64,000 bases of DNA from Bacillus sp. EB106-08-02-XG196 (lineage in GTDB: Bacteria > Bacillota > Bacilli > Bacillales > Cytobacillaceae): assembly GCF_013396335.1 (NCBI RefSeq), contig NZ_JABWSY010000002.1, positions 124,296 to 188,295 on the forward strand. Direction: 5' to 3'. Within the stretch, counting starts at the first letter, position 1. Each line of letters starts with the position of its first letter. A model generated the notes under the pieces. The model had not been told where the DNA came from. It saw only the letters and a program-made list of their open reading frames with translations, and searched no databases. Made by a program: the position numbers and the translations under genes. Below are positions 14,901 through 24,236 of the stretch, piece by piece.

Positions 14901-15695
14901 CTTTTTGTTAAATGCTTTTTTGCCAATTGTTTCGAAAAGTCTTGGAAAAAGAACATAAACGACGCTGCCCATGTTCATCCAGCGCGGCAGGTTGATTTCT
15001 CTCGTTTTCGTTAGCATGCTGTCCACGACTTTCTGTGCAACATATTCTGGCTGCAACATAAACTTTTGAACATTTTTAACATACGTGCCTTTTTCATCAG
15101 CAATGTTAAAAAAGTTTGTTGCAATCGGTCCTGGATTTACAGATGTGACCAGAACATTATAATCACTAAGCTCCATTCTAAGGGAATTGGTATAACCGAG
15201 AACCGCATGCTTGGTGGCCGAATAAACACTTGATTTTGGCGTGGCGATTTTCCCCGCCTGAGATGCGATATTAATAATATGGCCGAAACGGCGTTCACGC
15301 ATTTTAGGAAGCACCATACTTGTACAGGCCATCAGCCCGACAACATTCACTTCAAACATCCCTTTGATTTCGTCCATGGTTGCCTCATGTGCTTCACGGA
15401 AAACACCGAAACCTGCATTATTCACAAGAATATCAATATGGTCTATTTTCGCTGTTATTTCGCTGAAAACTTCCTTCACTTTGTCGGTATCAGAGACGTC
15501 TAACTGATGGACATCCACCCTAACTTGATGCTTTTGCTGCAATTCCGTTTGCAACAGCCTTAACTTTTCTATGCTTCTTGCAATTAGGATAAGGTTGGCA
15601 CCACTTGCAGCACAATTCTTGGCGATTTCAGCCCCAATTCCCCCGGATGCACCAGTAATAACAATATTTTTATCCCTAAGTTGTCCCCTTGCCAT
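14898..15695 (-). CDS. yqjQ: Short-chain dehydrogenase/reductase YqjQ
   Basis: 265 aa from the ATG at 15695 (GAGGTG five bases before). Classical SDR: TGASGGIG near residue 15 binds NADP(H), NNAG is at about 90, and the catalytic Y-x3-K is in SSVYSATKHA with the Ser in NIASQAG. The C-terminus is basic and hydrophobic (MNMGSVVYVLFPRLFETIGKKAFNKK), possibly membrane associated. Substrate unknown. Its ribosome site overlaps the end of yqjP, so the two form a unit, as in B. subtilis. Confidence 0.88.
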   Translation of the reverse strand: MARGQLRDKNIVITGASGGIGAEIAKNCAASGANLILIARSIEKLRLLQTELQQKHQVRVDVHQLDVSDTDKVKEVFSEITAKIDHIDILVNNAGFGVFREAHEATMDEIKGMFEVNVVGLMACTSMVLPKMRERRFGHIINIASQAGKIATPKSSVYSATKHAVLGYTNSLRMELSDYNVLVTSVNPGPIATNFFNIADEKGTYVKNVQKFMLQPEYVAQKVVDSMLTKTREINLPRWMNMGSVVYVLFPRLFETIGKKAFNKK

Positions 15696-15704
15696 ACACA
15701 CACC

Positions 15705-16664
15705 TCATCTAGCTTGATACAGGACAGGTTGATGGTCCTTACTACTAATCTCGCCGATAGATGCTAAATAGTCAAGTTGTCCCACTGTTTCCGATAAGGT
15801 CAAGATCAATTCACGCTTGTACGCAGCAGGAAAAAGAGTTTTGCAAATTTCAAATACGGTTTGCTGCTCTTCTTTCAGCCAATTATTAACCTTCATCGCC
15901 CGTTCATGTTGATGAAGAAGTCTTTTTTCAATTAGTTCTCTTAATTGAAAGACTTCCTCCCCATGTCCTGTGTAGACGAACTGAATCGGATAAGACAACA
16001 GCTTTTTCATCGAATCATTATGCTGCAGCTGCGGTCTTGGTCTTTCCTTTTTGCCTAGTGCTGGTGTCTCTAAGAGAGGATTGGGTGAAATATGTGCGAG
16101 AATCAAATCCCCGCCAATAAGAATTCCATCTCTTTCTCGAAATAGAGCAATTTGACTCTGGGCATGTCCAGGTGTCTCAATGACACTCCATTCCTTTAAC
16201 CCCGGCGGGACCATTCCTTCAACCAATTCTCCTGTCAATGAACGGTTACAAGAATACCTGAATGACTGTCTTAACGTTGAAAGGGACGGAAAATATTCTT
16301 GTGGTAACCCAAATTCAAGAAATAGTCCACGAAAAAAATTCTCTTGCTCTTGCAAAAATGCCTCTGTTGGTTTAATCCATCGTTCATTCAGCAGATGACC
16401 ATATACCTCAATCTTATCAGACAAAAAATCCAGCATCCCAACATGATCCGCATGATGATGGGTAATAATCACCTGCTCAATATCATCCGTGCTTACATGC
16501 AAATCAGCCAGCTGTGCTTTGAAAGAATTCCAGGATGCCTTCGTTTTAATGCCCGCATCAACCAGTGTCAGACGATCCCCTTTTATTAAATAAGCATTAA
16601 CATCCCCGACCTTAAAAGGAGTCGGCATGGTCAATTTCGCAATTCCATCCTTCCATTCTGCCAT
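15705..16664 (-). CDS. yqjP: Metallo-beta-lactamase-fold hydrolase YqjP
   Basis: 319 aa. The zinc motif THHHADHVG (about 68-76) is complete, with later ligands in TPGHAQSQ and GGDLIL and a final YTGHGEEV. The C-terminal 80 residues are helical, as in the YqjP/LACTB2-like group. Probably a thioester or lactone hydrolase; no substrate is established. Start: ATG with AGGGG eight bases upstream. First gene of yqjP-yqjQ. Confidence 0.85.
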   Translation of the reverse strand: MAEWKDGIAKLTMPTPFKVGDVNAYLIKGDRLTLVDAGIKTKASWNSFKAQLADLHVSTDDIEQVIITHHHADHVGMLDFLSDKIEVYGHLLNERWIKPTEAFLQEQENFFRGLFLEFGLPQEYFPSLSTLRQSFRYSCNRSLTGELVEGMVPPGLKEWSVIETPGHAQSQIALFRERDGILIGGDLILAHISPNPLLETPALGKKERPRPQLQHNDSMKKLLSYPIQFVYTGHGEEVFQLRELIEKRLLHQHERAMKVNNWLKEEQQTVFEICKTLFPAAYKRELILTLSETVGQLDYLASIGEISSKDHQPVLYQAR

Positions 16665-16811
16665 TCAAAAAACCCCTATCATTATTTTCAAATAGAATGT
16701 GAACATTTTTTGACAATTATATATAATGTAAAGTGTAGCGATTTTCCAAGTAAATGTCATTATTTTTGCATATTAAATTTAAAATAAATAAAAAATTCAG
16801 AAACTTATTCC

Positions 16812-16840
16812 TTGACAGAAGGACCGTTATCTTGCATAAT
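16812..16840 (+). promoter_or_regulatory. Sigma-A promoter of the proI T-box leader
   Basis: TTGACA (16812-16817), a 17-bp spacer and CATAAT (16835-16840); transcription would start near 16847. The AT-rich stretch 16665-16811 holds nothing else I can identify apart from the presumed yqjP promoter. Confidence 0.8.
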
Positions 16841-16879
16841 CACTAGTAAAATTTGATTAATAAATTGCGATGACTAAGA

Positions 16880-17103
16880 CTAGTAAATGAATAATGGCAA
16901 AAGAGAGTGAAGTTCACCGGCTGAAAGACTTCACAGCCCTCTTTATCATTGAACCTGCCTTATGAGCACTTAGGAAAACCTAACGTAAATCCGACGTTAC
17001 CCGGAGTCGAGTGAACCCTTAAAGCATTTTTAGTTTGGGGGTTAATGAAGGTGGTACCACGGAAGCATAGACCTTTCGTCCTTTTTGGACGAGGGGTCTT
17101 TTT
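16880..17103 (+). ncRNA. T-box riboswitch (proline) controlling proI
   Basis: The T-box sequence AAGGTGGTACCACG (17048-17061) is canonical and is followed by a GC-rich terminator (AGACC...CGTCC / GGACGAGGGGTCT) and T5 at 17099-17103. The stem I region begins about 16888 and contains GAACCTGCC, where CCT (16954-16956) is the likely proline specifier codon. Uncharged tRNA-Pro would favour the antiterminator and switch on proI. B. subtilis proI is, as I recall, also under a T-box. Confidence 0.93.
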
Positions 17104-17137
17104 GTATTTTATTAAGAAGTTGGAGGAGGAAATTCCC

Positions 17138-17983
17138 ATGAAAAAATTAGCATTTATCGGTGCAGGTTCGATGGCTGAGGCATTTATTTCAGGCATTCTT
17201 GAAAATAGTTTGATTGATAGAAAAAATGTTTGGGTTACGAACAATTCAAATGCAGAGAGGCTGAAAAAGCTGGGTGATACGTATGGGATTCGTACAACCT
17301 ACGATTTAAACGAAATGTTTGCAGGCGCTGATATCGTGATATTATCGATGAAGCCTAAGGATGCCGCAACGGCTATTCAATCCATTCGTGAATATCTGAA
17401 TGAAAAAATGCTGGTGGTTTCAGTTTTAGCAGGAGTCTCCATGAGTACGATTGAAACATTAGCGAGATTACCGATTGCCATAGGTAGAGCAATGCCAAAT
17501 ACATCCGCTGCCGTTGGTAAATCAGCTACTGCTGTTGCTGTAAACGAACGGGTTACCCCTCATCAGATTGAATTAATGAAAAATCTTTTTGGAACTGTCG
17601 GCTTAACTACTTTTGTTGAAGAAGAGCAGCTAGACGCTGTAACAGGACTCTCAGGCAGCGGGCCTGCTTATATTTATTACCTTATTGAAGCGATGGAAAA
17701 AAGTGCCGTAGAAGTTGGACTCGATAAGGAAATGGCAAGTGAATTAATCGTACAAACATTAATTGGAGCTGCAGAAATGGTGAAAAACTCGGCAAAATCA
17801 TCTGAGCAGTTACGAAGGGATGTAACAAGCCCAGGCGGAACAACTGAGGCTGGGGTTAAAGTGCTTGAAGAACATCAAGTTCAGCAGGCGTTCATTTCGT
17901 GTATTAAAGCAGCAACGGCGCAATCAAAAAAAATGGGCGCAGCATTAAGTGAACAGCTAGAAATTACCGAACCAACTTCCTAA
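17138..17983 (+). CDS. proI: Pyrroline-5-carboxylate reductase
   Basis: 281 aa from the ATG at 17138 after GGAGGAGG; the longer open frame lies inside the T-box leader. Rossmann motif FIGAGSMAEAF at 5-15 and the P5CR signature near the C-terminus (SSEQLRRDVTSPGGTTEAG) are intact. It reduces 1-pyrroline-5-carboxylate to proline with NADPH, the last biosynthetic step. The upstream proline T-box gives regulation by tRNA-Pro charging. It is probably the single gene of its unit; the following glycosyltransferase is 53 bp away without an obvious terminator. Confidence 0.95.
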   Translation: MKKLAFIGAGSMAEAFISGILENSLIDRKNVWVTNNSNAERLKKLGDTYGIRTTYDLNEMFAGADIVILSMKPKDAATAIQSIREYLNEKMLVVSVLAGVSMSTIETLARLPIAIGRAMPNTSAAVGKSATAVAVNERVTPHQIELMKNLFGTVGLTTFVEEEQLDAVTGLSGSGPAYIYYLIEAMEKSAVEVGLDKEMASELIVQTLIGAAEMVKNSAKSSEQLRRDVTSPGGTTEAGVKVLEEHQVQQAFISCIKAATAQSKKMGAALSEQLEITEPTS

Positions 17984-18036
17984 TTTGTCTCCATTGATTT
18001 AAACTAGGATAAAAAAAGGCTAGGAAGTGTTACAAG

Positions 18037-19176
18037 ATGCTAGCGGTATTATTTTCAATGGGTATCCTGGTCTGGACAGTTTTTCTCATCGACGGATTCA
18101 TAGGTTTACGAAAAATAGAGGCTTTAGAGGCAGAAAAAAGCTTGGAGGATGGGCCTTTATTGTCGGTGATTGTTGCAGCCCGTAATGAAGCCGGGCAAAT
18201 AAAATCTAGTATCCTCAGCCAATTAGAGCAAACTTACAAAAACGTTGAGTGGATACTCGTCAATGATCGGTCAACGGATTCCACAGGGCTTTTAATGGAT
18301 GAGCTGCAACAGGAAGATCATCGGATTACAGTTATTCATATAGAAGAATTGCCTGAAGGCTGGCTTGGAAAAAATAACGCCTTATACAAAGGATTCCTTC
18401 AGGCTTCTGGAAAATGGCTATTGTTTACTGATGCGGACGTGAAGTTTGATAAAGAGACATTTGCTAAGGCGCTTCATTATTTCGAGAGGCACGAGCTGGA
18501 CCATTTGACTGCTGCACCAAACTTGAGTGCGAATCCATTCTGGTTAAAATCTTTTATTGCTTTTTTTATGTTTGGATTTTCCTATTTTAAACGACCTTGG
18601 GCTGCCAATAACCCAAAGTCAAAGGTTGGTACTGGAATTGGTGCCTTTAACCTGGTTTCAAAAGAAGCATATCAGAGTTTCGGAACACATGAGAGAGTGA
18701 AAATGCGGCCAGATGACGACTTACAGCTTGGAATGAAAATGAAAAAAGAAGGCTATCGTCAAAGGATTGTCACGGCACTAGAGCTGATTGAGGTGGAATG
18801 GTACGGGAGTTTACGGGAAGCGTTTGTTGGACTCGAAAAAAATACATTTGCCGGATTACATTACCGGGTTAGCATGGTACTTTTTGCGATTTTCGGTGTC
18901 TTTATTACCAATGTTCTTCCTTTTATTACGATATTTTCTTCCGATAAAACCGTAGCCTTATTAAGCTTAGGAAATATTTTATTAAGCGGTATTCATTATC
19001 TGCTAGTAATAAAAAAACTGACGATATTTTCACCTGCTATGTTTCTAGTATTACCCTTAACTGCCCTGCTGTTTATCTATTCGATTATTCGGGCAAGCCT
19101 TCTAACCTTTAAACGCGGCGGAATCATGTGGAGAGGTACAATATATAAATTAAGCGAGTTAAGAGAGAAAGAGTAA
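18037..19176 (+). CDS. Family 2 glycosyltransferase, membrane protein
   Basis: 379 aa. One N-terminal membrane segment (about 1-20), a cytosolic GT-A domain with [22 protein letters not shown] and the DxD motif in FTDADVKF, a [11 protein letters not shown] acceptor-site motif, and two or three C-terminal membrane segments (about 270-355). This layout resembles the HpnB and CrtQ-like glycosyltransferases acting on lipid or carotenoid carriers. The substrate is unknown. B. subtilis has other genes (yqjN) at this site, so this is a local difference. It is followed by namA after 28 bp. Confidence 0.8.
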   Translation: MLAVLFSMGILVWTVFLIDGFIGLRKIEALEAEKSLEDGPLLSVIVAARNEAGQIKSSILSQLEQTYKNVEWILVNDRSTDSTGLLMDELQQEDHRITVIHIEELPEGWLGKNNALYKGFLQASGKWLLFTDADVKFDKETFAKALHYFERHELDHLTAAPNLSANPFWLKSFIAFFMFGFSYFKRPWAANNPKSKVGTGIGAFNLVSKEAYQSFGTHERVKMRPDDDLQLGMKMKKEGYRQRIVTALELIEVEWYGSLREAFVGLEKNTFAGLHYRVSMVLFAIFGVFITNVLPFITIFSSDKTVALLSLGNILLSGIHYLLVIKKLTIFSPAMFLVLPLTALLFIYSIIRASLLTFKRGGIMWRGTIYKLSELREKE

Positions 19177-19204
19177 ATCACAAATTTTTAATAGGAGGCT
19201 CATG

Positions 19205-20224
19205 ATGTCAGCTAAATTATTTTCCCCTTTTACGATTAAGGATGTTACCCTTAAAAATCGAATCGTAATGGCGCCGATGTGTATGTATTCGAGTCATAAC
19301 GAAGATGGTCATATTCAGAACTGGCACCGCACGCATTATACAAGCCGAGCTGTTGGTCAAGTTGGATTAATAATCGTTGAAGCAACAGCGGTTACCCCAC
19401 AGGGCAGGATTTCACCTAGGGATCTAGGAATTTGGAGTGATGACCACATTGAAGGCTTCACTGAACTTGTCAGCATGATGAAGGAGCATGGGACTAAGAC
19501 AGGTATCCAGCTTGCTCACGCGGGTAGAAAGGCAAATCTAGAAGGTGAAAGCTTCGCCCCTTCGGCCTTAGCTTTTAATGAAAAAATGAAAACTCCTAAG
19601 GAAATGACCAAAGAAGATATAGCCGAAACCGTTGAAGCATTTAAAAAGGCTGCTGAACGGGCAGCTAAAGCTGGTTTTGATGTGATTGAGCTGCATGGTG
19701 CGCACGGCTATTTAATTAATGAGTTCCTTTCCCCGCTAACAAATAAAAGAACAGATGAATACGGTGGATCTGCTGAAAATCGTTATCGCTTCCTTCGTGA
19801 GATTATTGAAGCAATCAAAACAGTCTGGGACGGTGTGCTATTTGTCCGCGTTTCAGCTAATGACTATCATGAAGAGGGATTAACACCCCTAGATTACGTG
19901 TTTATTAGTCAATGGATGAAGGAACAAGGTGTGGATTTAATTGATGTAAGCTCAGGGGCAGTCGTACCTGCGCATATTGATATTTATCCTGGCTATCAAG
20001 TTCCCTACTCAGAAACGATTAGAATTGGTGCCGAAATTTCTACAGGTGCCGTGGGATTAATTACCACTGGTATCCAAGCAGAAGAAATCCTTCAAAATGA
20101 GCGTGCGGATTTAGTATTTTTAGCTCGCGAATTATTACGTGACCCATACTGGCCAAGAACAGCTGCAAAAGAACTAGGTGTAACAATTGAAGGACCAAAA
20201 CAGTATGAGCGCGGCTGGATATAA
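19205..20224 (+). CDS. namA: NADPH dehydrogenase NamA (old yellow enzyme, YqjM)
   Basis: 339 aa from the second of two adjacent ATGs, which is better spaced from GGAGG. A flavin-dependent ene-reductase: C26 in MAPMCMYSS modulates the FMN redox potential in YqjM, and H164/H167 (HGAH) bind the substrate oxygen. RTDEYGGS and the closing QYERGW are signature YqjM features. It reduces activated C=C bonds of enals, enones and some nitro compounds with NADPH; related proteins respond to electrophile stress. It precedes a strong terminator facing rnz. Confidence 0.95.
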   Translation: MSAKLFSPFTIKDVTLKNRIVMAPMCMYSSHNEDGHIQNWHRTHYTSRAVGQVGLIIVEATAVTPQGRISPRDLGIWSDDHIEGFTELVSMMKEHGTKTGIQLAHAGRKANLEGESFAPSALAFNEKMKTPKEMTKEDIAETVEAFKKAAERAAKAGFDVIELHGAHGYLINEFLSPLTNKRTDEYGGSAENRYRFLREIIEAIKTVWDGVLFVRVSANDYHEEGLTPLDYVFISQWMKEQGVDLIDVSSGAVVPAHIDIYPGYQVPYSETIRIGAEISTGAVGLITTGIQAEEILQNERADLVFLARELLRDPYWPRTAAKELGVTIEGPKQYERGWI

Positions 20225-20229
20225 CGAGT

Positions 20230-20256
20230 AAAAGACGGCTTTTTGCCGTCTTTTTT
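20230..20256. terminator. Terminator between namA and rnz
   Basis: Stem AAAAGACGGC / GCCGTCTTTT, 5-base loop, T run after. Serves converging genes. Confidence 0.9.
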
Positions 20257-21178
20257 ATTTTGAAGGTATATTTATTTCTTTAAAGTCTTCAGCAATGTCT
20301 GTATTTGCAAATACTTCCTTGGCCTCCGTGACTAGTTCCTGCCAGGCATGCCGGTCGTAGCGTGAACTGATATGTGTCAAACATAACTGTTTACTGCCAG
20401 CAAGTTTTGCCACTTTCGCAGCCTGATGAGTAGTTGAGTGGCAATAATCGAAGGCAAGCTTTTCTTCCCCTTTTGAAAAAGTTGCTTCATGAATTAATAA
20501 ATCCGCATCCCGCGCTAAGGAAATAGCATTTTCGCAGTACCTTGTATCGCCAAGAATCGTGACAATCCGTCCTTTTTGATCCGGACCTAGAAATTCTGCC
20601 GGCACGATGACTGTTCCATCTTCAAGCGTAACCGTTTCCCCTTCTTTAATTTTCCGAAAAATGGGTCCAGGCTCTACTCCAGCCTCGACAAGCCTATCCG
20701 CTAAAAGTGTTCCTGGCCTGTCCTTCTCAATAATCCGATATCCGTATGAAGGAATGCCATGATCTAAAAGTCTTGCCTCCACAATAAACTGTTCATCTTC
20801 AAAAATAACCCCATCATCTATTTCTACAATCTTAAGTGGGTATTTTAAATAGGTTTGGCTGACTGAAAGGCTTATCGTAATATATTCTTTCAGTCCTTTT
20901 GGTCCATAAACCGTCACTTCTGATTCTCCGCCTTGAAAAGACCGGCTCGCTAACAACCCAGGAAGACCATAGATATGATCGCCATGAAGGTGGGTAATAA
21001 AGACTTTTTCTACTCTGCGGGGTTTTATCGATGTATGTAAGATTTGATGCTGTGTCGCTTCACCCGCATCGAACAGCCAAATGGATCCTCGTTCTTCGAG
21101 TAATTTTAAGGCAATGGAAGTAACATTTCGAAGCTTAGCCGGTATACCAGCACCCGTTCCCAAAAAAAATATGTCCAA
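20255..21178 (-). CDS. rnz: Ribonuclease Z (tRNA 3' endonuclease)
   Basis: 307 aa from a TTG start at 21178 (GGAGC seven bases upstream), which gives the family N-terminus (M)[12 protein letters not shown] and, as I recall, the same length as B. subtilis RNase Z. Metal-binding THLHGDH, GDTRYCE, HEATF and the late LTHIS are all present. The enzyme cuts 3' extensions from tRNA precursors that lack an encoded CCA. In-frame codons further upstream have no support. Confidence 0.95.
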   Translation of the reverse strand: MDIFFLGTGAGIPAKLRNVTSIALKLLEERGSIWLFDAGEATQHQILHTSIKPRRVEKVFITHLHGDHIYGLPGLLASRSFQGGESEVTVYGPKGLKEYITISLSVSQTYLKYPLKIVEIDDGVIFEDEQFIVEARLLDHGIPSYGYRIIEKDRPGTLLADRLVEAGVEPGPIFRKIKEGETVTLEDGTVIVPAEFLGPDQKGRIVTILGDTRYCENAISLARDADLLIHEATFSKGEEKLAFDYCHSTTHQAAKVAKLAGSKQLCLTHISSRYDRHAWQELVTEAKEVFANTDIAEDFKEINIPSK

Positions 21179-21343
21179 TATTACCGCTCCTTGTCGAATA
21201 AAGTTATAAATACTATAGCATATCACTTGCATAAATGCCCTCTATCCATGGTATTCTCTTTTAAAGGGATTTAGATTTCAATACATGCTTCAGAGGTTTT
21301 TGGCTAAATCTAAGTTGAATACATATAAGGAGAGGTAATTACA

Positions 21344-22846
21344 GTGGAACAATCTAGAAATATGACTTCATTAATCATGATATTTGGTGCAACAGGAGAT
21401 TTAGCTATTCGAAAGCTATTTCCCTCCCTTTACCGCTTGTTTCAAAAAGGAAAGTTAGATAAATTTGCGGTCATTGGCGTGGCTAGGAGACCATTATCCA
21501 CTGAAGATTTCCAAAGTTCTGTGAAGGAATCTGTTTTAACCGCTCTAGGAAAAAAGGATGATATCGATGAGTTTGCGGCTCATTTTTACTATCAGTCTCA
21601 TGATGTATCAGATTCAAGCTCCTATTTAGCGCTAAAAAGTTTAGCAGAGCAAATTGATGAAAAATACGAGTTAGAAGGAAATCGGATTTTCTATCTTGCA
21701 ATGGCACCTGAATTTTTTGGTCCAATCGCCTTACATTTAAAATCGGATGGATTAACAGATGTAAAAGGCTACAAAAGACTTGTCATTGAGAAACCATTTG
21801 GACATGATTTGGAATCAGCAAAAGAGTTGAATGAGCAAATTCGAACAGCTTTTTCAGAGGAAGAGGTTTACCGAATTGATCACTATTTAGGGAAAGAAAT
21901 GGTCAGAAATATTGAAGTTATTCGTTTTGCCAATGCCATTTTTGAGCCTTTATGGAATAACCGTTATATCTCTAATATTCAAATTACCTCAAGCGAGATT
22001 CTTGGTGTAGAAGAACGAGGCCGATATTATGAAACAAGCGGAGCTCTCCGGGATATGGTTCAAAACCATATCATGCAAATGGTAGCACTGCTTGCCATGG
22101 AACCGCCGATTAAGTTGACAACAGATGAGGTTCGTTCTGAGAAGGTTAGAGTATTTCGTTCATTAAGAATGATCACAGGGGAAGAAATAAATAAATATTT
22201 TGTTCGTGGGCAATATGGATCCGGAATGGTAGAAGATGAACAGGTACCAGAATATCGCTCCGAGCCAATGGTCGACAAAGAGTCAAACACTGAAACCTTC
22301 GTGGCCGGGAAGATTATGATTGATAACTTCCGCTGGGCAGGTGTACCTTTTTACATCCGAACTGGGAAAAGAATGACAACAAAGTCAACCAAAATTGTTG
22401 TTCAATTTAAAGACATTCCAATGAACCTTTATTATCAGCCTGAGAAACTGTTGAACCCGAATCTGCTTGTTATTCATATTCAGCCTGAGGAAGGAATTAC
22501 CCTTCACCTTAACGCCAAAAAAGCTGGTGGACATCTCGATGCCCAGGAAGTCAAACTGAGTTTTGCTAATACAGGCATTCATGCAATGAACACTCCTGAA
22601 GGGTATGAAAAGCTCCTTTATGATTGCATGCGCGGTGATGCAACCAACTTTACACACTGGGATGAAGTCGCCTATTCTTGGGCCTTTGTGGATAAAATTT
22701 CTGAAGTATGGGAAAAAACGAAAGCTGAGGACTATCCGAATTATGAATCTGGTTCAATGGGACCGAAAGCTGCTGATGAGATGTTAGAAAAAGACGGATT
22801 TTTCTGGTGGCCTGTAACAGCTTTAGATGTAGATATCTGTAAATAA
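21344..22846 (+). CDS. zwf: Glucose-6-phosphate 1-dehydrogenase
   Basis: 500 aa from a GTG start with AAGGAGAGG upstream. NADP-binding GATGDLA (15-21) and the active-site RIDHYLGKE (about 177-185) are intact. It makes 6-phosphogluconolactone and NADPH as entry to the oxidative pentose phosphate pathway. In B. subtilis gndA (6-phosphogluconate dehydrogenase) follows zwf; here a terminator and DNA polymerase IV follow instead. The 165-bp upstream region holds a short inverted repeat (GATTTAG...CTAAATC, 21268-21310) of unknown meaning. Confidence 0.95.
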   Translation: MEQSRNMTSLIMIFGATGDLAIRKLFPSLYRLFQKGKLDKFAVIGVARRPLSTEDFQSSVKESVLTALGKKDDIDEFAAHFYYQSHDVSDSSSYLALKSLAEQIDEKYELEGNRIFYLAMAPEFFGPIALHLKSDGLTDVKGYKRLVIEKPFGHDLESAKELNEQIRTAFSEEEVYRIDHYLGKEMVRNIEVIRFANAIFEPLWNNRYISNIQITSSEILGVEERGRYYETSGALRDMVQNHIMQMVALLAMEPPIKLTTDEVRSEKVRVFRSLRMITGEEINKYFVRGQYGSGMVEDEQVPEYRSEPMVDKESNTETFVAGKIMIDNFRWAGVPFYIRTGKRMTTKSTKIVVQFKDIPMNLYYQPEKLLNPNLLVIHIQPEEGITLHLNAKKAGGHLDAQEVKLSFANTGIHAMNTPEGYEKLLYDCMRGDATNFTHWDEVAYSWAFVDKISEVWEKTKAEDYPNYESGSMGPKAADEMLEKDGFFWWPVTALDVDICK

Positions 22847-22849
22847 TAC

Positions 22850-22890
22850 AAAAAGCTCCGCATTGTTCTTCATACAATGGCGGAGCTTTT
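22850..22890. terminator. Terminator between zwf and dinB
   Basis: Long hairpin AAAAGCTCCGC-ATTGT / ACAAT-GGCGGAGCTTTT with one bulge, between converging genes. Confidence 0.9.
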
Positions 22891-24166
22891 AATTCTCTTC
22901 CTTCTTTTTTTGCGGGAATGTACGAAGAAAATCTTTATTAAAACTTGTTCCCGTTCCTACGCTATGAGCATTGTTGACTTTTCGTGCGCCGGCATTTTCA
23001 ATGATATTTTTCCCATATTTATCACGGAGAGTGGAAAGGGTTTTAAGTAACGGCTCTTTTTTTGCATCATTTTCAAATGAAAATATATCAAGCTGTTTGA
23101 AGGCAAGGTCTTGTTCGACTAAATCGTAGCCTGTTATACCTAACAACCGGACAGCATTTCCATTCCAATGCTTGAGAAAAAGCTGCTTTGCAAACGAAGC
23201 AATATCTTCTTTTTGATGAATGGGATTGGAAAGTTTTTTACTTCGAGTGATTGTTTTTCGATCTTTGAAACGAATGGTAATCCCTATGGTCGTAGCAAAT
23301 ACATTTTTTCGTTTTAGCCTTACCGAAACGGTTTCCGCCAACGATTCTAATACTCGAAATAACTCTTGTTGGTTGCTCGTATCTTTAGGAAGCGTCGTTG
23401 AATTTCCAATACTTTTAAAATCAGATACCGATTCAGGATCTACCGCTCTATTATCGATTCCATTTGCCCTTTCCTTAATACGGATTCCATTAATGCCGAG
23501 AAGTGATTTCAACTGTATTTCATTACCAGCTGCTAATTCTCCAATCGTTTGAATGTCAATGGTTGTTAACTTTTCAGCAGTCTTTTTACCAACACCATGC
23601 ATCTCACTCGTATTTAACGGCCACAAAACAGAAGGGATGTCACGCTTGCGAAGAATCGTTATGCCCATCGGTTTTTTCATATCAGACGCTGTCTTTGCCA
23701 AAAATTTATTGGGTGCAATTCCAATGCTGCAGGGCAAATCTAGCTGTTCGAGAACTCTTTTTTGAATACTTTTGGCGATTTCAATAGGGCTGCCAAGTTC
23801 ATAAGAGTCGGTTATATCCATATACCCTTCATCAATCGATACAGGTTCCACTAGCTCTGTATAATTCCTGAGAATTTCAAACATGGCGATAGATGCCGTC
23901 CGATAACGGTCGAAATTAGGCTTCCTTATGATTAGCTGCGGACAAAGCTTCTTTGCTTCCCACAGCGGCATCGTAGTCTTGACTCCAAATTTTCTAGCTT
24001 CATAGCTGCAGGTAATAATAATCCCCCTGCGTTCCTCCACGTTTCCAGCAATCGCAACTGGCTTACCCTTAAGTTCAGGGTCATAAGCCATCTCCACCGA
24101 AGCGTAAAAGCTATTCATATCAACATGCAGTATGACTCTACCCTTCTTAGGATACATTTCCTTCAC
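22889..24166 (-). CDS. dinB: DNA polymerase IV (DinB, YqjH)
   Basis: 425 aa from GTG at 24166; AGGAG lies ten bases upstream and the family N-terminus is MKEMYPxKGRVILHVD. Catalytic motifs HVDMNSFYASVE and PVSIDEGYMDITD (DE pair), HhH MHGVGKKTAEKL, and a C-terminal little-finger domain ending in a clamp-binding-type QLDIF (QLDIFSFEND). It performs error-prone synthesis past lesions and unpaired ends. No LexA box was noticed upstream. It is a second Y-family polymerase, 8.5 kb from yqjW, and not a recent duplicate. Confidence 0.95.
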   Translation of the reverse strand: MKEMYPKKGRVILHVDMNSFYASVEMAYDPELKGKPVAIAGNVEERRGIIITCSYEARKFGVKTTMPLWEAKKLCPQLIIRKPNFDRYRTASIAMFEILRNYTELVEPVSIDEGYMDITDSYELGSPIEIAKSIQKRVLEQLDLPCSIGIAPNKFLAKTASDMKKPMGITILRKRDIPSVLWPLNTSEMHGVGKKTAEKLTTIDIQTIGELAAGNEIQLKSLLGINGIRIKERANGIDNRAVDPESVSDFKSIGNSTTLPKDTSNQQELFRVLESLAETVSVRLKRKNVFATTIGITIRFKDRKTITRSKKLSNPIHQKEDIASFAKQLFLKHWNGNAVRLLGITGYDLVEQDLAFKQLDIFSFENDAKKEPLLKTLSTLRDKYGKNIIENAGARKVNNAHSVGTGTSFNKDFLRTFPQKKKEEN

Positions 24167-24206
24167 GTGACCACTTCTCCTAATAACAATGATATCTCTA
24201 GTATAG

Positions 24207-24232
24207 CAAAAAGGAGACCCCGTTGGCCTCCT
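24207..24232 (-). terminator. Probable terminator after the arylsulfotransferase pseudogene
   Basis: Minus strand GGAGGCC-AAC-GGGGTCTCC followed by TTTTTG, only a few bases after the stop codon. Imperfect stem. Confidence 0.6.
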
Positions 24233-24236
24233 CCTA

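Noticed and set aside
17045..17137. N-terminal extension of ProI by 31 residues
   Set aside because: The extra frame runs through the T-box antiterminator and terminator; the ATG at 17138 has a strong ribosome site and the family N-terminus.
13238..24166. Two Y-family polymerase genes as a recent duplication
   Set aside because: They differ in length, N-terminus, partners and regulation and correspond to the separate B. subtilis genes yqjW and yqjH.
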